From assembly GCA_030041495.1 (NCBI GenBank), contig JASHNT010000107.1:62001-126000 (forward strand): a stretch of DNA of 64,000 nucleotides, written 5' to 3'. The notes beneath the pieces are model-generated. The model did not search any database. It was not told the DNA's origin and worked only from the letters and a program-made list of their open reading frames with translations. The stretch comes from Bryobacteraceae bacterium. GTDB lineage: Bacteria; Acidobacteriota; Terriglobia; Bryobacterales; Bryobacteraceae. Of this stretch, positions 52,376 to 61,152 are shown piece by piece. Within the stretch, counting starts at the first letter, position 1, and the number at the start of each line of letters is the position of its first letter. The position numbers and the translations under genes were made by a program.

Positions 52376-54577
52376 ATGCTGATTTACGCTGCCACGGTGT
52401 TCCTGAGCGCTTTTCTCCTTTTCCAGGTGCAGCCTCTAATCGCAAAGTTCATTCTGCCGTGGTTTGGAGGGTCGGCAGCGGTGTGGAGCGCGGCGCTACT
52501 ATTTTTCCAATTGCTGCTGTTGGGCGGATATTTCTACGCCCACCTGCTGATCCGGTATTTGAAGCCGAAGATGCAGTTGTGGCTGCATGGAGGGTTGCTG
52601 GCAGTGAGCCTGCTGACTCTGCCGATCATCCCATCGGCGCGCTGGAAGCCGCACGGCGTCGGCGATCCGACGTTCGACATCCTGGTGCTGCTGGCCGCGG
52701 TCATCGGACTGCCGTACATGCTGCTTTCGGCCACCAGTCCGCTGCTGCAAGCCTGGTATGTTCGGGTCAAAAAAGGCGGTCTGCCATACCGGCTGTTCGC
52801 TCTTTCGAATTTCGGCTCCTTTCTGGCGCTGTTGAGTTACCCCTTCGTAATCGAGCCGCGGCTGGCGTTGAGCTTCCAGGCTAAGATCTGGTCCTCGGCT
52901 TATGTGGCGTTCGCGATGGCGTGCCTAGCGGCGGCGTGGAAGAGCAGTTGGGCTGAGCCGCTGCCTCCGCCGGAGTCGGCCGAAGAACCGGGCGCGAAGC
53001 CTCCCACTCTCGGCAGCAAGATTTTCTGGATCGCGCTGGCGGCGTGCGCTTCCACATTGTTGCTGGCGACCACCAGCCATCTGACCCAGAACATCGCGCC
53101 GATTCCGCTGCTCTGGGTGGTGCCGCTGAGCATCTACCTGCTGAGCTTCGTCCTGTGCTTCGAAAGCGGGCGGCTGTACCAGCGCTGGATCTTCATGCCG
53201 CTGCTGGTGGGATCGCTGTGGCTGTTCACGCGCGGCAACACGCAGTTTCAATCGAATGAAGACGTCATCCACAAATTGATTCCGGGTCTGTGCGGGGCGC
53301 TATTCGTGTGCTGCATGGTATGCCACGGTGAGCTGGCGCTGCGCAAACCGCACCCGCGCTATCTGACGCAGTTCTATCTTATGGTTTCGATCGGCGGAGC
53401 GCTGGGCGGGATCTTCGTGGCGCTGATCGCGCCGCGCATTTTCCACGACTACACAGAGCTGCCGATTGCCGTCGCAGGCTGCGCCCTGCTGGCAGCGATT
53501 GCGTTATGGGAAGACGAATCGGGCGTGAGTGCGGCGGTCTGCGCTCTGGCCCCGGCAGTGGCGCTGTGGAACATAGATGTTCTCCCGACCCGCGTGTGGC
53601 TGCACGTTCTGGCGTGCGCGGCTCTGGCCGCGGTGGTCGGATTCATGTCGCGGCAGACCACTTGGCGCGTCACGTTCATGATGGCCGCGGTCGCGGGACT
53701 GGCCGGATATCTCGGACGGCTGGAGTTGAACGACGAAAATCTCTACACCTTCTCCGTGCGCAATTTCTACGGCCTGCTGCGCGTGCGCGACGATCCGCCG
53801 GACCCCACGCAGCATTACCCCGGAGAGCGGATGCTGATCTACGGGACCATCAATCATGGAACCGAAATCAAGGTTCCGAATTCGGGACGCATTCCGACTT
53901 CCTACTTTGGATTGAATTCGGGGATCAATCGCGCTATTCGCGCCAAGGGAGAAGAAGGGCCGATCCGCATTGGAGTGCTGGGGCTGGGCTCAGGCGTGAC
54001 GGCGTCTTTGGCTCGCGCGGGCGACACGCTGCACTATTACGAGATCAATCCTCTAATCCCTCAGATCGCCAATACGGCGTTTTCGTTTTACCCGTCGTGC
54101 CCGGCGCAGAAAGAAATACTGATGGGCGATGGCCGGCTGACGCTGGAGCGGATTCCCAGCGAGAAGCTGGACGTGCTGGTGATGGACGCGTTCTCAAGCG
54201 ACGCCATCCCCATGCATCTGCTGACGCGCGAGGCGTTCCAGATTTACCTGCGGCACCTAAAGCCGGACGGGCTGCTTATCTTCCATATCTCCAACCGTTA
54301 TCTGGACCTGGAGCCTGTGGTTTCCTCCGCGGCCCAGGATTACGGTTTTTCCGGCGTGACGGTGCGCGACGACGGCGATACCGAAACCTACTACGTCCCC
54401 TCCGCCTGGATGGTGCTCTCGCGCGATCCGAGCATTTTCAACAACGCGTATCTTCAGGATTTCTCCGTCCAGCCCATGCGCGTCGAAGCCGGGTTCCGCG
54501 CCTGGACCGACGATTATTCTAATATTGTCCGCATCACCACCGGCCTTCCGCATTGGCTGAAGGCCGCGTTGCCATAG
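52376..54577 (+). CDS. Fused membrane / spermidine-synthase-like protein, copy 1
   Basis: A 733-residue protein. About 470 residues form ten or more membrane helices, beginning with LFQVQPLIAKFILPWFGGSAAVWSAAL. The C-terminal third is a spermidine-synthase-like Rossmann domain: VLGLGSGVTASLARAGDTLHYYEINP and LVMDAFSSDAIPMHLLTREAF, then LKPDGLLIFHISNRYLDLEPV. Such fusions are widespread in soil bacteria, without a proven reaction; aminopropyl transfer is doubtful because the usual polyamine-site Asp pair is not obvious. The ATG at 52376 follows TATGCT by 9 nt. A paralogue starts 8 nt after the stop. Confidence 0.83.
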   Translation: MLIYAATVFLSAFLLFQVQPLIAKFILPWFGGSAAVWSAALLFFQLLLLGGYFYAHLLIRYLKPKMQLWLHGGLLAVSLLTLPIIPSARWKPHGVGDPTFDILVLLAAVIGLPYMLLSATSPLLQAWYVRVKKGGLPYRLFALSNFGSFLALLSYPFVIEPRLALSFQAKIWSSAYVAFAMACLAAAWKSSWAEPLPPPESAEEPGAKPPTLGSKIFWIALAACASTLLLATTSHLTQNIAPIPLLWVVPLSIYLLSFVLCFESGRLYQRWIFMPLLVGSLWLFTRGNTQFQSNEDVIHKLIPGLCGALFVCCMVCHGELALRKPHPRYLTQFYLMVSIGGALGGIFVALIAPRIFHDYTELPIAVAGCALLAAIALWEDESGVSAAVCALAPAVALWNIDVLPTRVWLHVLACAALAAVVGFMSRQTTWRVTFMMAAVAGLAGYLGRLELNDENLYTFSVRNFYGLLRVRDDPPDPTQHYPGERMLIYGTINHGTEIKVPNSGRIPTSYFGLNSGINRAIRAKGEEGPIRIGVLGLGSGVTASLARAGDTLHYYEINPLIPQIANTAFSFYPSCPAQKEILMGDGRLTLERIPSEKLDVLVMDAFSSDAIPMHLLTREAFQIYLRHLKPDGLLIFHISNRYLDLEPVVSSAAQDYGFSGVTVRDDGDTETYYVPSAWMVLSRDPSIFNNAYLQDFSVQPMRVEAGFRAWTDDYSNIVRITTGLPHWLKAALP

Positions 54578-54584
54578 GATTCTA

Positions 54585-56654
54585 ATGACCCTCTACGCTG
54601 TCACCATCTTCTTGAGCGCTTTCCTCCTGTTCCAGGTGCAGCCGCTCATCGCCAAGATTATTCTGCCGTGGTTCGGCGGCTCGGCCGCCGTATGGAGCGC
54701 GGCGCTGATGTTCTTCCAGATAAGCCTTCTCGCCGGGTATGCTTACGCGCACTGGCTGACCGGAAAAACGAAGGCGGCCCGGCAGTGGCAGGTCCACGGA
54801 GGCTTGCTGGTGGTGAGCCTGGCGTTATTGCCGATTCTTCCTTCGCCCCACTGGAAGCCGACCGCCGTCGGCGATCCCACTTTACGCATTCTGCTGTTGC
54901 TGGCAGCCACCATCGGCTTGCCGTATTTCCTGTTGTCTTCGACCAGCCCACTTTTGCAAGCGTGGTACGTGCGGCGGACCGGCGCGCAAGTGCCGTACAA
55001 GCTTTTCGCATTGTCGAACTTCGGGTCCTTGCTGGGGCTGATCAGCTTTCCTTTTCTCGTCGAGCCGAATCTGAGCTCGCACGAGCAGGCCTGGGCCTGG
55101 AGCGGAGTGTTCGTGGTGTTCGTGCTGGTATGCGGGGTGGTGGCGCTAAAGTCGCGGCCATCCATAGCCGCCGTCAACGCCGGCTCCGTAAATGAGGCTG
55201 CGCCGGCGCCGCAGGCCGAAGACTCTGCTGCGCTGGATTGGCGCGAGCTGACGTTGTGGGTCTCGCTCGCGGCCTGCGCCTCAGTGCTGTTGGTTTCATT
55301 GACCAATCATCTGAGCCAGAACGTCGCACCGATTCCGCTGTTGTGGGTGATTCCGCTGGCCTTGTACCTGATGAGCTTCATCTTGTGCTTTGAGAGCGAC
55401 AAGATTTACCAACGCTGGCTGTTCCTTCCACTTCTGGCGCCGTTGCTGGGCTACATGGCCTACTACATTTACACGGAGTCCGGCAACACAGGCATCAAGA
55501 CCATCATTCCTTTGTATGCCGCGGGCCTGTTCATCTGCTGCATGGTCATGCATGGCGAATTGTCCAAGCGCAAGCCGGGCGCACGCCATCTGACCCTGTT
55601 CTATTTGATGGTTTCGTTGGGCGGGGCGATCGGCGGAATCTTCGTGGCGATTATCGCCCCTCACGTGTTCAAGACCTTCCTGGAGCTGCCCATCGGGCTG
55701 GCCGCGTGCGCGCTGCTGACCGTGATCGCGACGTGGGACGTGGAGATTCCGCGCCTGGGACCGTGGCCCCTGCGGCTGGCTTTGTGCGTCGGGCTGGGCG
55801 CGTTGAGCGGGTTCCTGGTGCGGCACGAGGTGACCGCCGAGAGCGGCTACCGGCTGATGGTTCGTAATTTCTATGGCGCGCTGAAGGTGGCCGACGACGA
55901 CCCCGATCCCTACGCGTTGCGCAACTTGACCCACGGCACCATCAATCACGGGTCGCAGTTGCTCGATCCGGCCAAGCGCTATATCACTACGTCCTATTAC
56001 GGCGAAACGTCCGGAGTGGGGCGGGCCATTCGCGCTCTCCGGGAGCGCGGGCCGGTCCGCATCGGCAGCATCGGGCTAGGCGCGGGCGTGCTCGCCAATT
56101 ACGGGCGCAAGGGCGACTATCTGCGCATTTACGAAATCAATCCTCTGGTGCCCCCTATCGCTACCACGCAGTTTTCGTTCTATCCGCATTCGGATGCCGA
56201 CAAGGCGATCTTGATGGGTGACGCGCGCCTGACGCTGGAAAAGCAGCTTGCCGAAACCGGGCCGCAGAACTACGACATTCTGTCGGTGGACGCGTTCTCG
56301 AGCGACGCGATTCCGATTCACCTGCTGACGCGCGAAGCTCTGGTGCTGTATTTCAAGCACCTCAAACCGGACGGGATACTGGCGCTGCACATTTCGAACC
56401 GTTATCTGGATCTGGCGCCGGTGTGCGCCGCGGGAGCGCAGTATTTCGATAAGACCGCGCGCACGGTAAGCGACGACGGCGAGGGCGGGAGCTATCTATC
56501 GTCCTCCACATGGGTGCTAGTTACGGCGCATCCGGAATGGTTCAATTCGGACGCGTTCGCGGGAGCAGACATCACGCCTACCGAGCTGAAGCCGGGCTTC
56601 CGGCCATGGACCGACGATTACAGCAATCTCTGGCAGATTAGACGGTGGCAGTAA
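54585..56654 (+). CDS. Fused membrane / spermidine-synthase-like protein, copy 2
   Basis: A 689-residue paralogue of the preceding gene, in tandem and 8 nt downstream. The first 45 residues are almost the same (FLLFQVQPLIAKIILPWFGG). It shows the same membrane plan and the same C-terminal domain: IGLGAGVLANYGRKGDYLRIYEINP, LSVDAFSSDAIPIHLLTREAL and LHISNRYLDLAP. The two proteins have diverged in their middles and in lengths, so they may be subunits of one complex or have different substrates. The stop is only 14 nt upstream of a decayed permease end on the other strand. Confidence 0.83.
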   Translation: MTLYAVTIFLSAFLLFQVQPLIAKIILPWFGGSAAVWSAALMFFQISLLAGYAYAHWLTGKTKAARQWQVHGGLLVVSLALLPILPSPHWKPTAVGDPTLRILLLLAATIGLPYFLLSSTSPLLQAWYVRRTGAQVPYKLFALSNFGSLLGLISFPFLVEPNLSSHEQAWAWSGVFVVFVLVCGVVALKSRPSIAAVNAGSVNEAAPAPQAEDSAALDWRELTLWVSLAACASVLLVSLTNHLSQNVAPIPLLWVIPLALYLMSFILCFESDKIYQRWLFLPLLAPLLGYMAYYIYTESGNTGIKTIIPLYAAGLFICCMVMHGELSKRKPGARHLTLFYLMVSLGGAIGGIFVAIIAPHVFKTFLELPIGLAACALLTVIATWDVEIPRLGPWPLRLALCVGLGALSGFLVRHEVTAESGYRLMVRNFYGALKVADDDPDPYALRNLTHGTINHGSQLLDPAKRYITTSYYGETSGVGRAIRALRERGPVRIGSIGLGAGVLANYGRKGDYLRIYEINPLVPPIATTQFSFYPHSDADKAILMGDARLTLEKQLAETGPQNYDILSVDAFSSDAIPIHLLTREALVLYFKHLKPDGILALHISNRYLDLAPVCAAGAQYFDKTARTVSDDGEGGSYLSSSTWVLVTAHPEWFNSDAFAGADITPTELKPGFRPWTDDYSNLWQIRRWQ

Positions 56655-56667
56655 GGGCGCTTCGCCT

Positions 56668-56758
56668 TCATTGATAGCGCAGCACGGTAATCGGGTCGGA
56701 ATCGAGCGCGCGGCGGGCTGGCAGGAAGCTGGATACCGCCACGAATAGTAACCGCGCC
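56668..56758 (-). pseudogene. 3' remnant of an FtsX/MacB-like ABC permease
   Basis: On the minus strand the bases read RARLLFVAVSSFLPARRALD then SDPITVLRYQ and a stop (TGA at 56670-56668). The pattern helix-LPARRAxxxDPxxVLRYx-stop is the C-terminus of acidobacterial orphan MacB-like permeases (ADOP type). Nothing recognisable of the other roughly 800 codons remains; homology breaks off at about 56758, where an unrelated gene begins on the other strand. It is a scar of a lost or displaced permease gene. Confidence 0.72.
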
Positions 56759-56760
56759 CG

Positions 56761-57289
56761 GGTTGCCGAATTCGGCGAGTTCGTCAAGCGCCAGGAGGCT
56801 GCGTCTCCGGAGAGAGAACACATTGATTGGGCGCAGGAGCGGGACGACTGGCTCGGCTATTTGAATGAACTCTACAGGCAAGCCGAGTCCTTTCTCGTGC
56901 AGTTTATCCAGGCCGGCGGGGTCAGACTTGATTACCGCGACATCGAGCTGAACGAAGAGAACATCGGATCGTACACCGCGCGCCAAATGATCCTCAGAAT
57001 CGGCCGCCAGGAAATCACCATGACGCCGGTCGGGACGTTGCTCATTGGCGCGAAGGGCCGGGCCCCGCGGGACGGACGCGCCTCCTCTTGGTCGACAGGG
57101 AGGCCTCCGGCCCGCGGATCAAAAGTGACCGTCGATATCAGTGACACGCCAGAACCGCCCACCGCGCAGGCTGCACCGAAGGAAGTCACGTGGGTATGGA
57201 AAATCGCGACGAGCCCACCCAACATCAGGTACATTGAGTTAACCCAGGAGTCCCTTTTCCAGGCGTTGATGGAAGTTGCCGGTGGCTGA
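56761..57289 (+). pseudogene. 5'-truncated and frameshifted gene of unknown function
   Basis: An open frame reads AEFGEFVKRQEAASPEREHIDWAQERDDW through YLNELYRQAESFLVQFIQAGG to VWKIATSPPNIRYIELTQ and stops at 57289. No ATG or GTG begins it; the only start codon is a TTG at 56861, 35 codons into the visible similarity-like text. Between 57055 and 57120 the reading GRAPRDGRASSWSTGRPPARG looks unnatural, while the next frame gives GPAGRTRLLLVDREASGPRIK, suggesting two compensating single-base shifts. The gene thus looks decayed at its 5' end and in the middle. The next gene overlaps or abuts its stop. Confidence 0.6.
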
Positions 57290-57346
57290 CCGGGTGAGCT
57301 TCTCAGGCGCCTTGAACTTTCCGAGATCGCCGCACACCATCAGGAT

Positions 57347-57820
57347 TTGGAATCCTCGCTGACACTCTACTTCGGTGCCGGCTCGCCAAGCTACATTGTC
57401 CGTTTTGCCGGGTATGCCTCTGGTGAAGTAGCTAAAGAGCCGGGCAACCGACTTACTGAGGCGGACCTGACCTCTTCCCTAACTGTTCTAGCCGCTGTTG
57501 AGGCAGCGTTTCGCATCGATTGCCTTCAGCGTTGCTACCGACGGGGAAAAGACCCAGTCTCGCGCGCCTTCCGCGCCATCTACCAGGCGAAGCAGGAGCG
57601 CGCCTCACTTGAGGACGAAATATTCGGGGCCTGGGCCGCTAAATCCGCCGGGGCACGCTCTATCATTGGTGAACTGCGGGGCGCATTTAGGTTCCGTCAT
57701 TGGCTGGCGCACGGACGTTATTGGACGCCCAAATTCAACCGCTACGACTTTAGCAGCGTCTTCGCACTCGCCGAGCGAACCTTGGGGAGCTTTCCATTCC
57801 ACCGACTCAGCACCAAGTGA
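57347..57820 (+). CDS. HEPN-like protein of unknown function
   Basis: A frame of 157 residues from TTG 57347; the same frame is open from 57290 (GELLRRLELSEIAAHHQDLE), so the true start is probably earlier. A GTG at 57282, overlapping the upstream stop, would give MADR and would join if one base were missing at about 57293. The helical protein ends in GAFRFRHWLAHGRYWTPKF; R-H-W-L-A-H is the R-polar-x3-H motif of HEPN ribonucleases. No adjacent MNT nucleotidyltransferase is seen. The partner may be the decayed gene just upstream. It ends 2 nt from the convergent PQQ dehydrogenase. Confidence 0.5.
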   Translation: MESSLTLYFGAGSPSYIVRFAGYASGEVAKEPGNRLTEADLTSSLTVLAAVEAAFRIDCLQRCYRRGKDPVSRAFRAIYQAKQERASLEDEIFGAWAAKSAGARSIIGELRGAFRFRHWLAHGRYWTPKFNRYDFSSVFALAERTLGSFPFHRLSTK

Positions 57821-57822
57821 GT

Positions 57823-60033
57823 TTACTTCTTCTCGGGCAGCGCGAATACGTACAGTGCGTTGCCGTTGGACGGATAGTGCACTTCCGGAGCAAGCACGCT
57901 CGGAACCATGCGCGGGCTGCCGCCGCCCAGGCCGGTGGTCACGGCGATGAACTGCCTTCCGCCAACGCTGAAGCTCAGCGGGAAGCCCTGGACCGAAGTG
58001 CCCAGGCGAGTCTCCCACAGCACCTTGCCGGTCTTCACGTCGACCGCGCGGAAGACGCGGTTCATGTCGCCGACGAACGCGATTCCGCCGGCTGTCGAAA
58101 GCACAGCGGTCATGAACGGCGCGCGCTGCGTGATCTTCCAGTTCTCCTTGAGGGTCGCGACATCGTAAGCCGCGAACTTGCCGACGTTACCGTCGGAGCC
58201 GGGCGACTCATAGAAGCGCCGCGCCGCGCCGCCCGCGCTGCCGCCGCCCTCTTTCAAGTCGACTTTCTGCGCATTCATCTCCTGGCAGCTCTGCGCCACC
58301 GGGATAATGAGTTCGCTTGCCTGGGGGTTGTAGCTCATGGCGTGCCAGTTGTGGCCGCCCTCCGATGTCGGGCAGCTTTGCACCCACTGGCCGATCTGAT
58401 TCTCGACAATGTCGTTGCGGAAGTGCGGTTCGCCGGTGACCGGATCGAAGGAGTCGTAGATGTTCTGAAACACGGTCTCCTTGTGGCCGAGATATTTTCC
58501 GTTGGTGCGGTCGTTCTTCCACAAGATGCCGTCCTTGCCCGCGCTGAAGACCAGCTTCTGGCCGTTGTAATCGACCAGAACGCGCTCGAAAACTTCATCT
58601 AGGTCGAGCGTTTCGCCGGGAGCGTGCATGAAATACCAGCGCAGACGTCCGGTATCGACGTTCAGAGCGACGGTCGAGTTGGCATAGGCGGTTGAGCCGT
58701 TGCCGGACTGGCGGCTGGCGCGCATCCACGGCTTGGCCTGCGCCACACCCCAGTAGGTAAGGTTGAGATCGGGATCGTAGCTGCCGGTGATCCAGGTGTC
58801 GCCGCCGGCGCGGAATAAGTCGCCGAGGTTGCCCCAGGTGTCGCCGGGGGCTGGGCCCGGACCCTTAATCTCCGGACCGGGATCGTCCTTCTTGGCGATG
58901 GTGTAGAACTTCCACTTGAGTTTTCCGGTTTCGGCATCGTAGGCGCTGATGAAGCACTTCTCTTCGCGATACTGATCGCACTGCCCTCCGCCCAGTCCCT
59001 GGATCACCAGGCCCTTGGCCAGCAGTGGACCGCTGGAGGTGCTGTAGCTGCCGTTGGTGCGGTCGCCGATGACCGTATCCCAAACATTCTTGCCGGTGCG
59101 CGCGTCCAGAGCGTAGATGTGCGCTTCGCCGGTGGTGACGTAAACCTTGTCGTCGTAGATCGCCAGGCCGCGCTGCGAATTGCCGGTGGCGTTAGCGCCG
59201 ATGCGATTTTCCCAGATCAGGTCGCCGGTCTTGGCGTCAATGGCCTGGACGATGTTGGTCGGGTTGTTGATGAACAACGTTCCGTCGTGCACTACCGGAG
59301 CGGATTGATTGGTGCCGTCGGCCATGGACCACACCCATTGCAGTTGCAGATCCTTCACGTTGGAAGCGTTGATCTGGTTCAGCGGGGAGTAATCGTCGGC
59401 GTGATAGTCATGGCGGATCATGAGCCAGTCCGCCGGACTGGGGTTCTTCATCATCGCGTCGGTGATGTTGGTGTAGTTCTTGACCGTCCCCTCTACGGTG
59501 AGTCCGCGCGGTTGCGGCGGGGCAGCGCCCCTGCCTCGGCCACCACCACCCGCACCAGCGCCACCACGGCCCCGTCCGCCGCCGTTTGCGCCGCCGCCCG
59601 GAGTAATCTGCGCGAGTTGCTGGCCGGTGGCGATGGTGCCGATGCCGACCGCGGTGGTTGCCGTGAGAGCCTGATTACCGGGCCGCGCACCGTTATATTG
59701 CAGGATGTAGGCGGCGATATCCAAATACGCGGCGTCGGTGAGGCCGCCGGGATTGGTGGGAGGCATCGCGCCTTGCATGAAGCTGACCAGGTCGGCCGTG
59801 GTGCGATTGCCCCATCCGCCCATGAAGAGACTGCCCGCCAGAGGAGCCGCGTTGCCGCTGCCGCTCAGATCCGCCTGGTGGCAGCTCGCGCAACTGGCGG
59901 TGTAGGCGTCACGGCCTGCCTCGGCCTGTTCGGCGGTGAACGGTCCGGCAGGTCTGGCTTGTTGACCGGCGAGTCTCGATACGCCATAAGCGCCCGCGAG
60001 CGCGGCAATCAGCACAAAATATTTCTTCGACAT
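57823..60033 (-). CDS. PQQ-dependent dehydrogenase with N-terminal cytochrome c
   Basis: A 736-residue periplasmic quinohaemoprotein. After the signal peptide, residues about 33-115 are a class I cytochrome c with the haem motif Cys48-x-x-Cys51-His52 ([14 protein letters not shown]) and a Met-ligand candidate in [13 protein letters not shown] Gly/Arg-rich linker (59511-59591) leads to an eight-bladed PQQ propeller: [22 protein letters not shown], then repeated xxTGxxxW blades ([38 protein letters not shown]). Most alcohol-dehydrogenase relatives carry the cytochrome at the other end. GGAGC precedes ATG 60033. The CHRD gene lies 27 nt upstream. Confidence 0.88.
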   Translation of the reverse strand: MSKKYFVLIAALAGAYGVSRLAGQQARPAGPFTAEQAEAGRDAYTASCASCHQADLSGSGNAAPLAGSLFMGGWGNRTTADLVSFMQGAMPPTNPGGLTDAAYLDIAAYILQYNGARPGNQALTATTAVGIGTIATGQQLAQITPGGGANGGGRGRGGAGAGGGGRGRGAAPPQPRGLTVEGTVKNYTNITDAMMKNPSPADWLMIRHDYHADDYSPLNQINASNVKDLQLQWVWSMADGTNQSAPVVHDGTLFINNPTNIVQAIDAKTGDLIWENRIGANATGNSQRGLAIYDDKVYVTTGEAHIYALDARTGKNVWDTVIGDRTNGSYSTSSGPLLAKGLVIQGLGGGQCDQYREEKCFISAYDAETGKLKWKFYTIAKKDDPGPEIKGPGPAPGDTWGNLGDLFRAGGDTWITGSYDPDLNLTYWGVAQAKPWMRASRQSGNGSTAYANSTVALNVDTGRLRWYFMHAPGETLDLDEVFERVLVDYNGQKLVFSAGKDGILWKNDRTNGKYLGHKETVFQNIYDSFDPVTGEPHFRNDIVENQIGQWVQSCPTSEGGHNWHAMSYNPQASELIIPVAQSCQEMNAQKVDLKEGGGSAGGAARRFYESPGSDGNVGKFAAYDVATLKENWKITQRAPFMTAVLSTAGGIAFVGDMNRVFRAVDVKTGKVLWETRLGTSVQGFPLSFSVGGRQFIAVTTGLGGGSPRMVPSVLAPEVHYPSNGNALYVFALPEKK

Positions 60034-60059
60034 TATGTAGCTCCTGACAAATCGGCTCC

Positions 60060-60497
60060 CTACCGCGTGAACCACCCCCACAGAGTCCCGTCCGCGGGCT
60101 TCTCGCTATAAATCTGAACGTAAAGGCCGCCCTTCTTGAAGTGCTCCACTTGCGCGGCGTTCAGTTCCACGCTGCCGGTGATCGTGCCCTTCATTGCCTT
60201 GGTGATGGTCAAAGTTCCCACCACCGGACCGCGTACGCCGCCCAAGCCTCCATCGCGCAGTTCCACCATAGTGGCGTTGGTCTTCAACCCCTCGAAGTTT
60301 CCGTTGACGGTGAGCTTCATGCCGGACAGGGTTCCTGTGACGCTACCTGAGCCGGCCAATTCCGGCCGCGTTTTCGCGTCGGCGGGGAGTGCGGAAAGCC
60401 GCGCCTTGAAACTCTCCTGCGCGCCGATCGAAAACGCAAAGCAGATGAATCCCACGCCGGCCGCGACGGCCGCACTCCATCTCTTGCTCAGTTGCAT
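60060..60497 (-). CDS. CHRD domain protein, exported
   Basis: A 145-residue secreted protein. A signal peptide ([19 protein letters not shown]) precedes a single CHRD beta-barrel domain: [42 protein letters not shown] and [38 protein letters not shown] (around residues 30-135). CHRD domains are binding modules; the ligand is unknown. The ATG at 60497 follows AGGGAAGG. The PQQ dehydrogenase gene begins 27 nt after the stop, so the two are probably co-expressed in the periplasm. Confidence 0.85.
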   Translation of the reverse strand: MQLSKRWSAAVAAGVGFICFAFSIGAQESFKARLSALPADAKTRPELAGSGSVTGTLSGMKLTVNGNFEGLKTNATMVELRDGGLGGVRGPVVGTLTITKAMKGTITGSVELNAAQVEHFKKGGLYVQIYSEKPADGTLWGWFTR

Positions 60498-60657
60498 GTT
60501 GTGACCTTCCCTCTGGACGGGTTGTTTTGATCCTGAACGGACAAGTCCACCGTATATAACACCATCGCGTATAATACACGATCCGCGTTCAAAAGGCATT
60601 CGCGGGTTGTACGCTAAATTGACGCGGGCCTCGCGCGGAGGATCTGGGGCGGCGCGT

Positions 60658-60909
60658 TTAGTGGTCGAAGTGGTCGTGCAGTTCCTTGTGCTCTTCGTGC
60701 GCCTTATCCTTCTGGACCGCAACCGCTTTTTTGCGGGCGGAATTGAAGTTGGCCTTACGCGTTGTCTCAGAGCTGGCCTGGAACAGAGAAATCAACTGTT
60801 TTAGGTTCTTCTTGTGACACGAAGGGCAGGCCGCGGCGGGTGACTTAGCTAGAACCAGGTACTCGAAGCGGTAGCCGCAATGCCGGCACTCGTATTCGTA
60901 GATCGGCAT
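60658..60909 (-). CDS. FmdB-type zinc ribbon protein
   Basis: An 83-residue protein with MPIYEYECRHCGYRFE, Cys8/Cys11 and Cys28/Cys31 forming one zinc ribbon, then a charged helical tail rich in Lys, Glu and His (AHEEHKELHDHFDH), which may bind a second metal. FmdB relatives are small putative regulators of unknown targets. A TACACT hexamer (60922-60917) lies 7 nt before the ATG, so a leaderless message is likely. Confidence 0.85.
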   Translation of the reverse strand: MPIYEYECRHCGYRFEYLVLAKSPAAACPSCHKKNLKQLISLFQASSETTRKANFNSARKKAVAVQKDKAHEEHKELHDHFDH

Positions 60910-60916
60910 GAGTGAG

Positions 60917-60922
60917 AGTGTA
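60917..60922 (-). promoter_or_regulatory. -10 element of the FmdB gene
   Basis: TACACT on the minus strand is 7 nt upstream of the start codon at 60909; no ribosome binding site lies between them. Confidence 0.4.
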
Positions 60923-61152
60923 TCGCGTGCGCAGGCTCTGGTGAAAGCCCGCAGATTCTCAAGACCCGAGGCTCTCACGCTCCTGCGTACTCGCCCAGGT
61001 CGAGGCCCAGTAAAACTACCTGGCTCCTATGCCATCTCACGGCTTCCCAGGCATTGCGCAGTTAGGCCATTGCCTTTGAAACCGCGGCAGCGCCGGGCTT
61101 TTCTAACTTGCATGGAGGAAGTCCGGCTGGAGAACTGAGCCGGCGGCACAAC

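Noticed and set aside
61022-61078. Possible sigma-54 (-24/-12) promoter ahead of the PEP-CTERM gene
   Set aside because: No GG and GC pair with the required spacing was found; only isolated TTGC-like pieces occur.
61113-61126. GAGGAAGTCCGGCT, resembling a conserved stretch of RNase P RNA
   Set aside because: Only about 14 bases match and the surrounding sequence shows none of the other RNase P helices; it is the leader of a PEP-CTERM gene.
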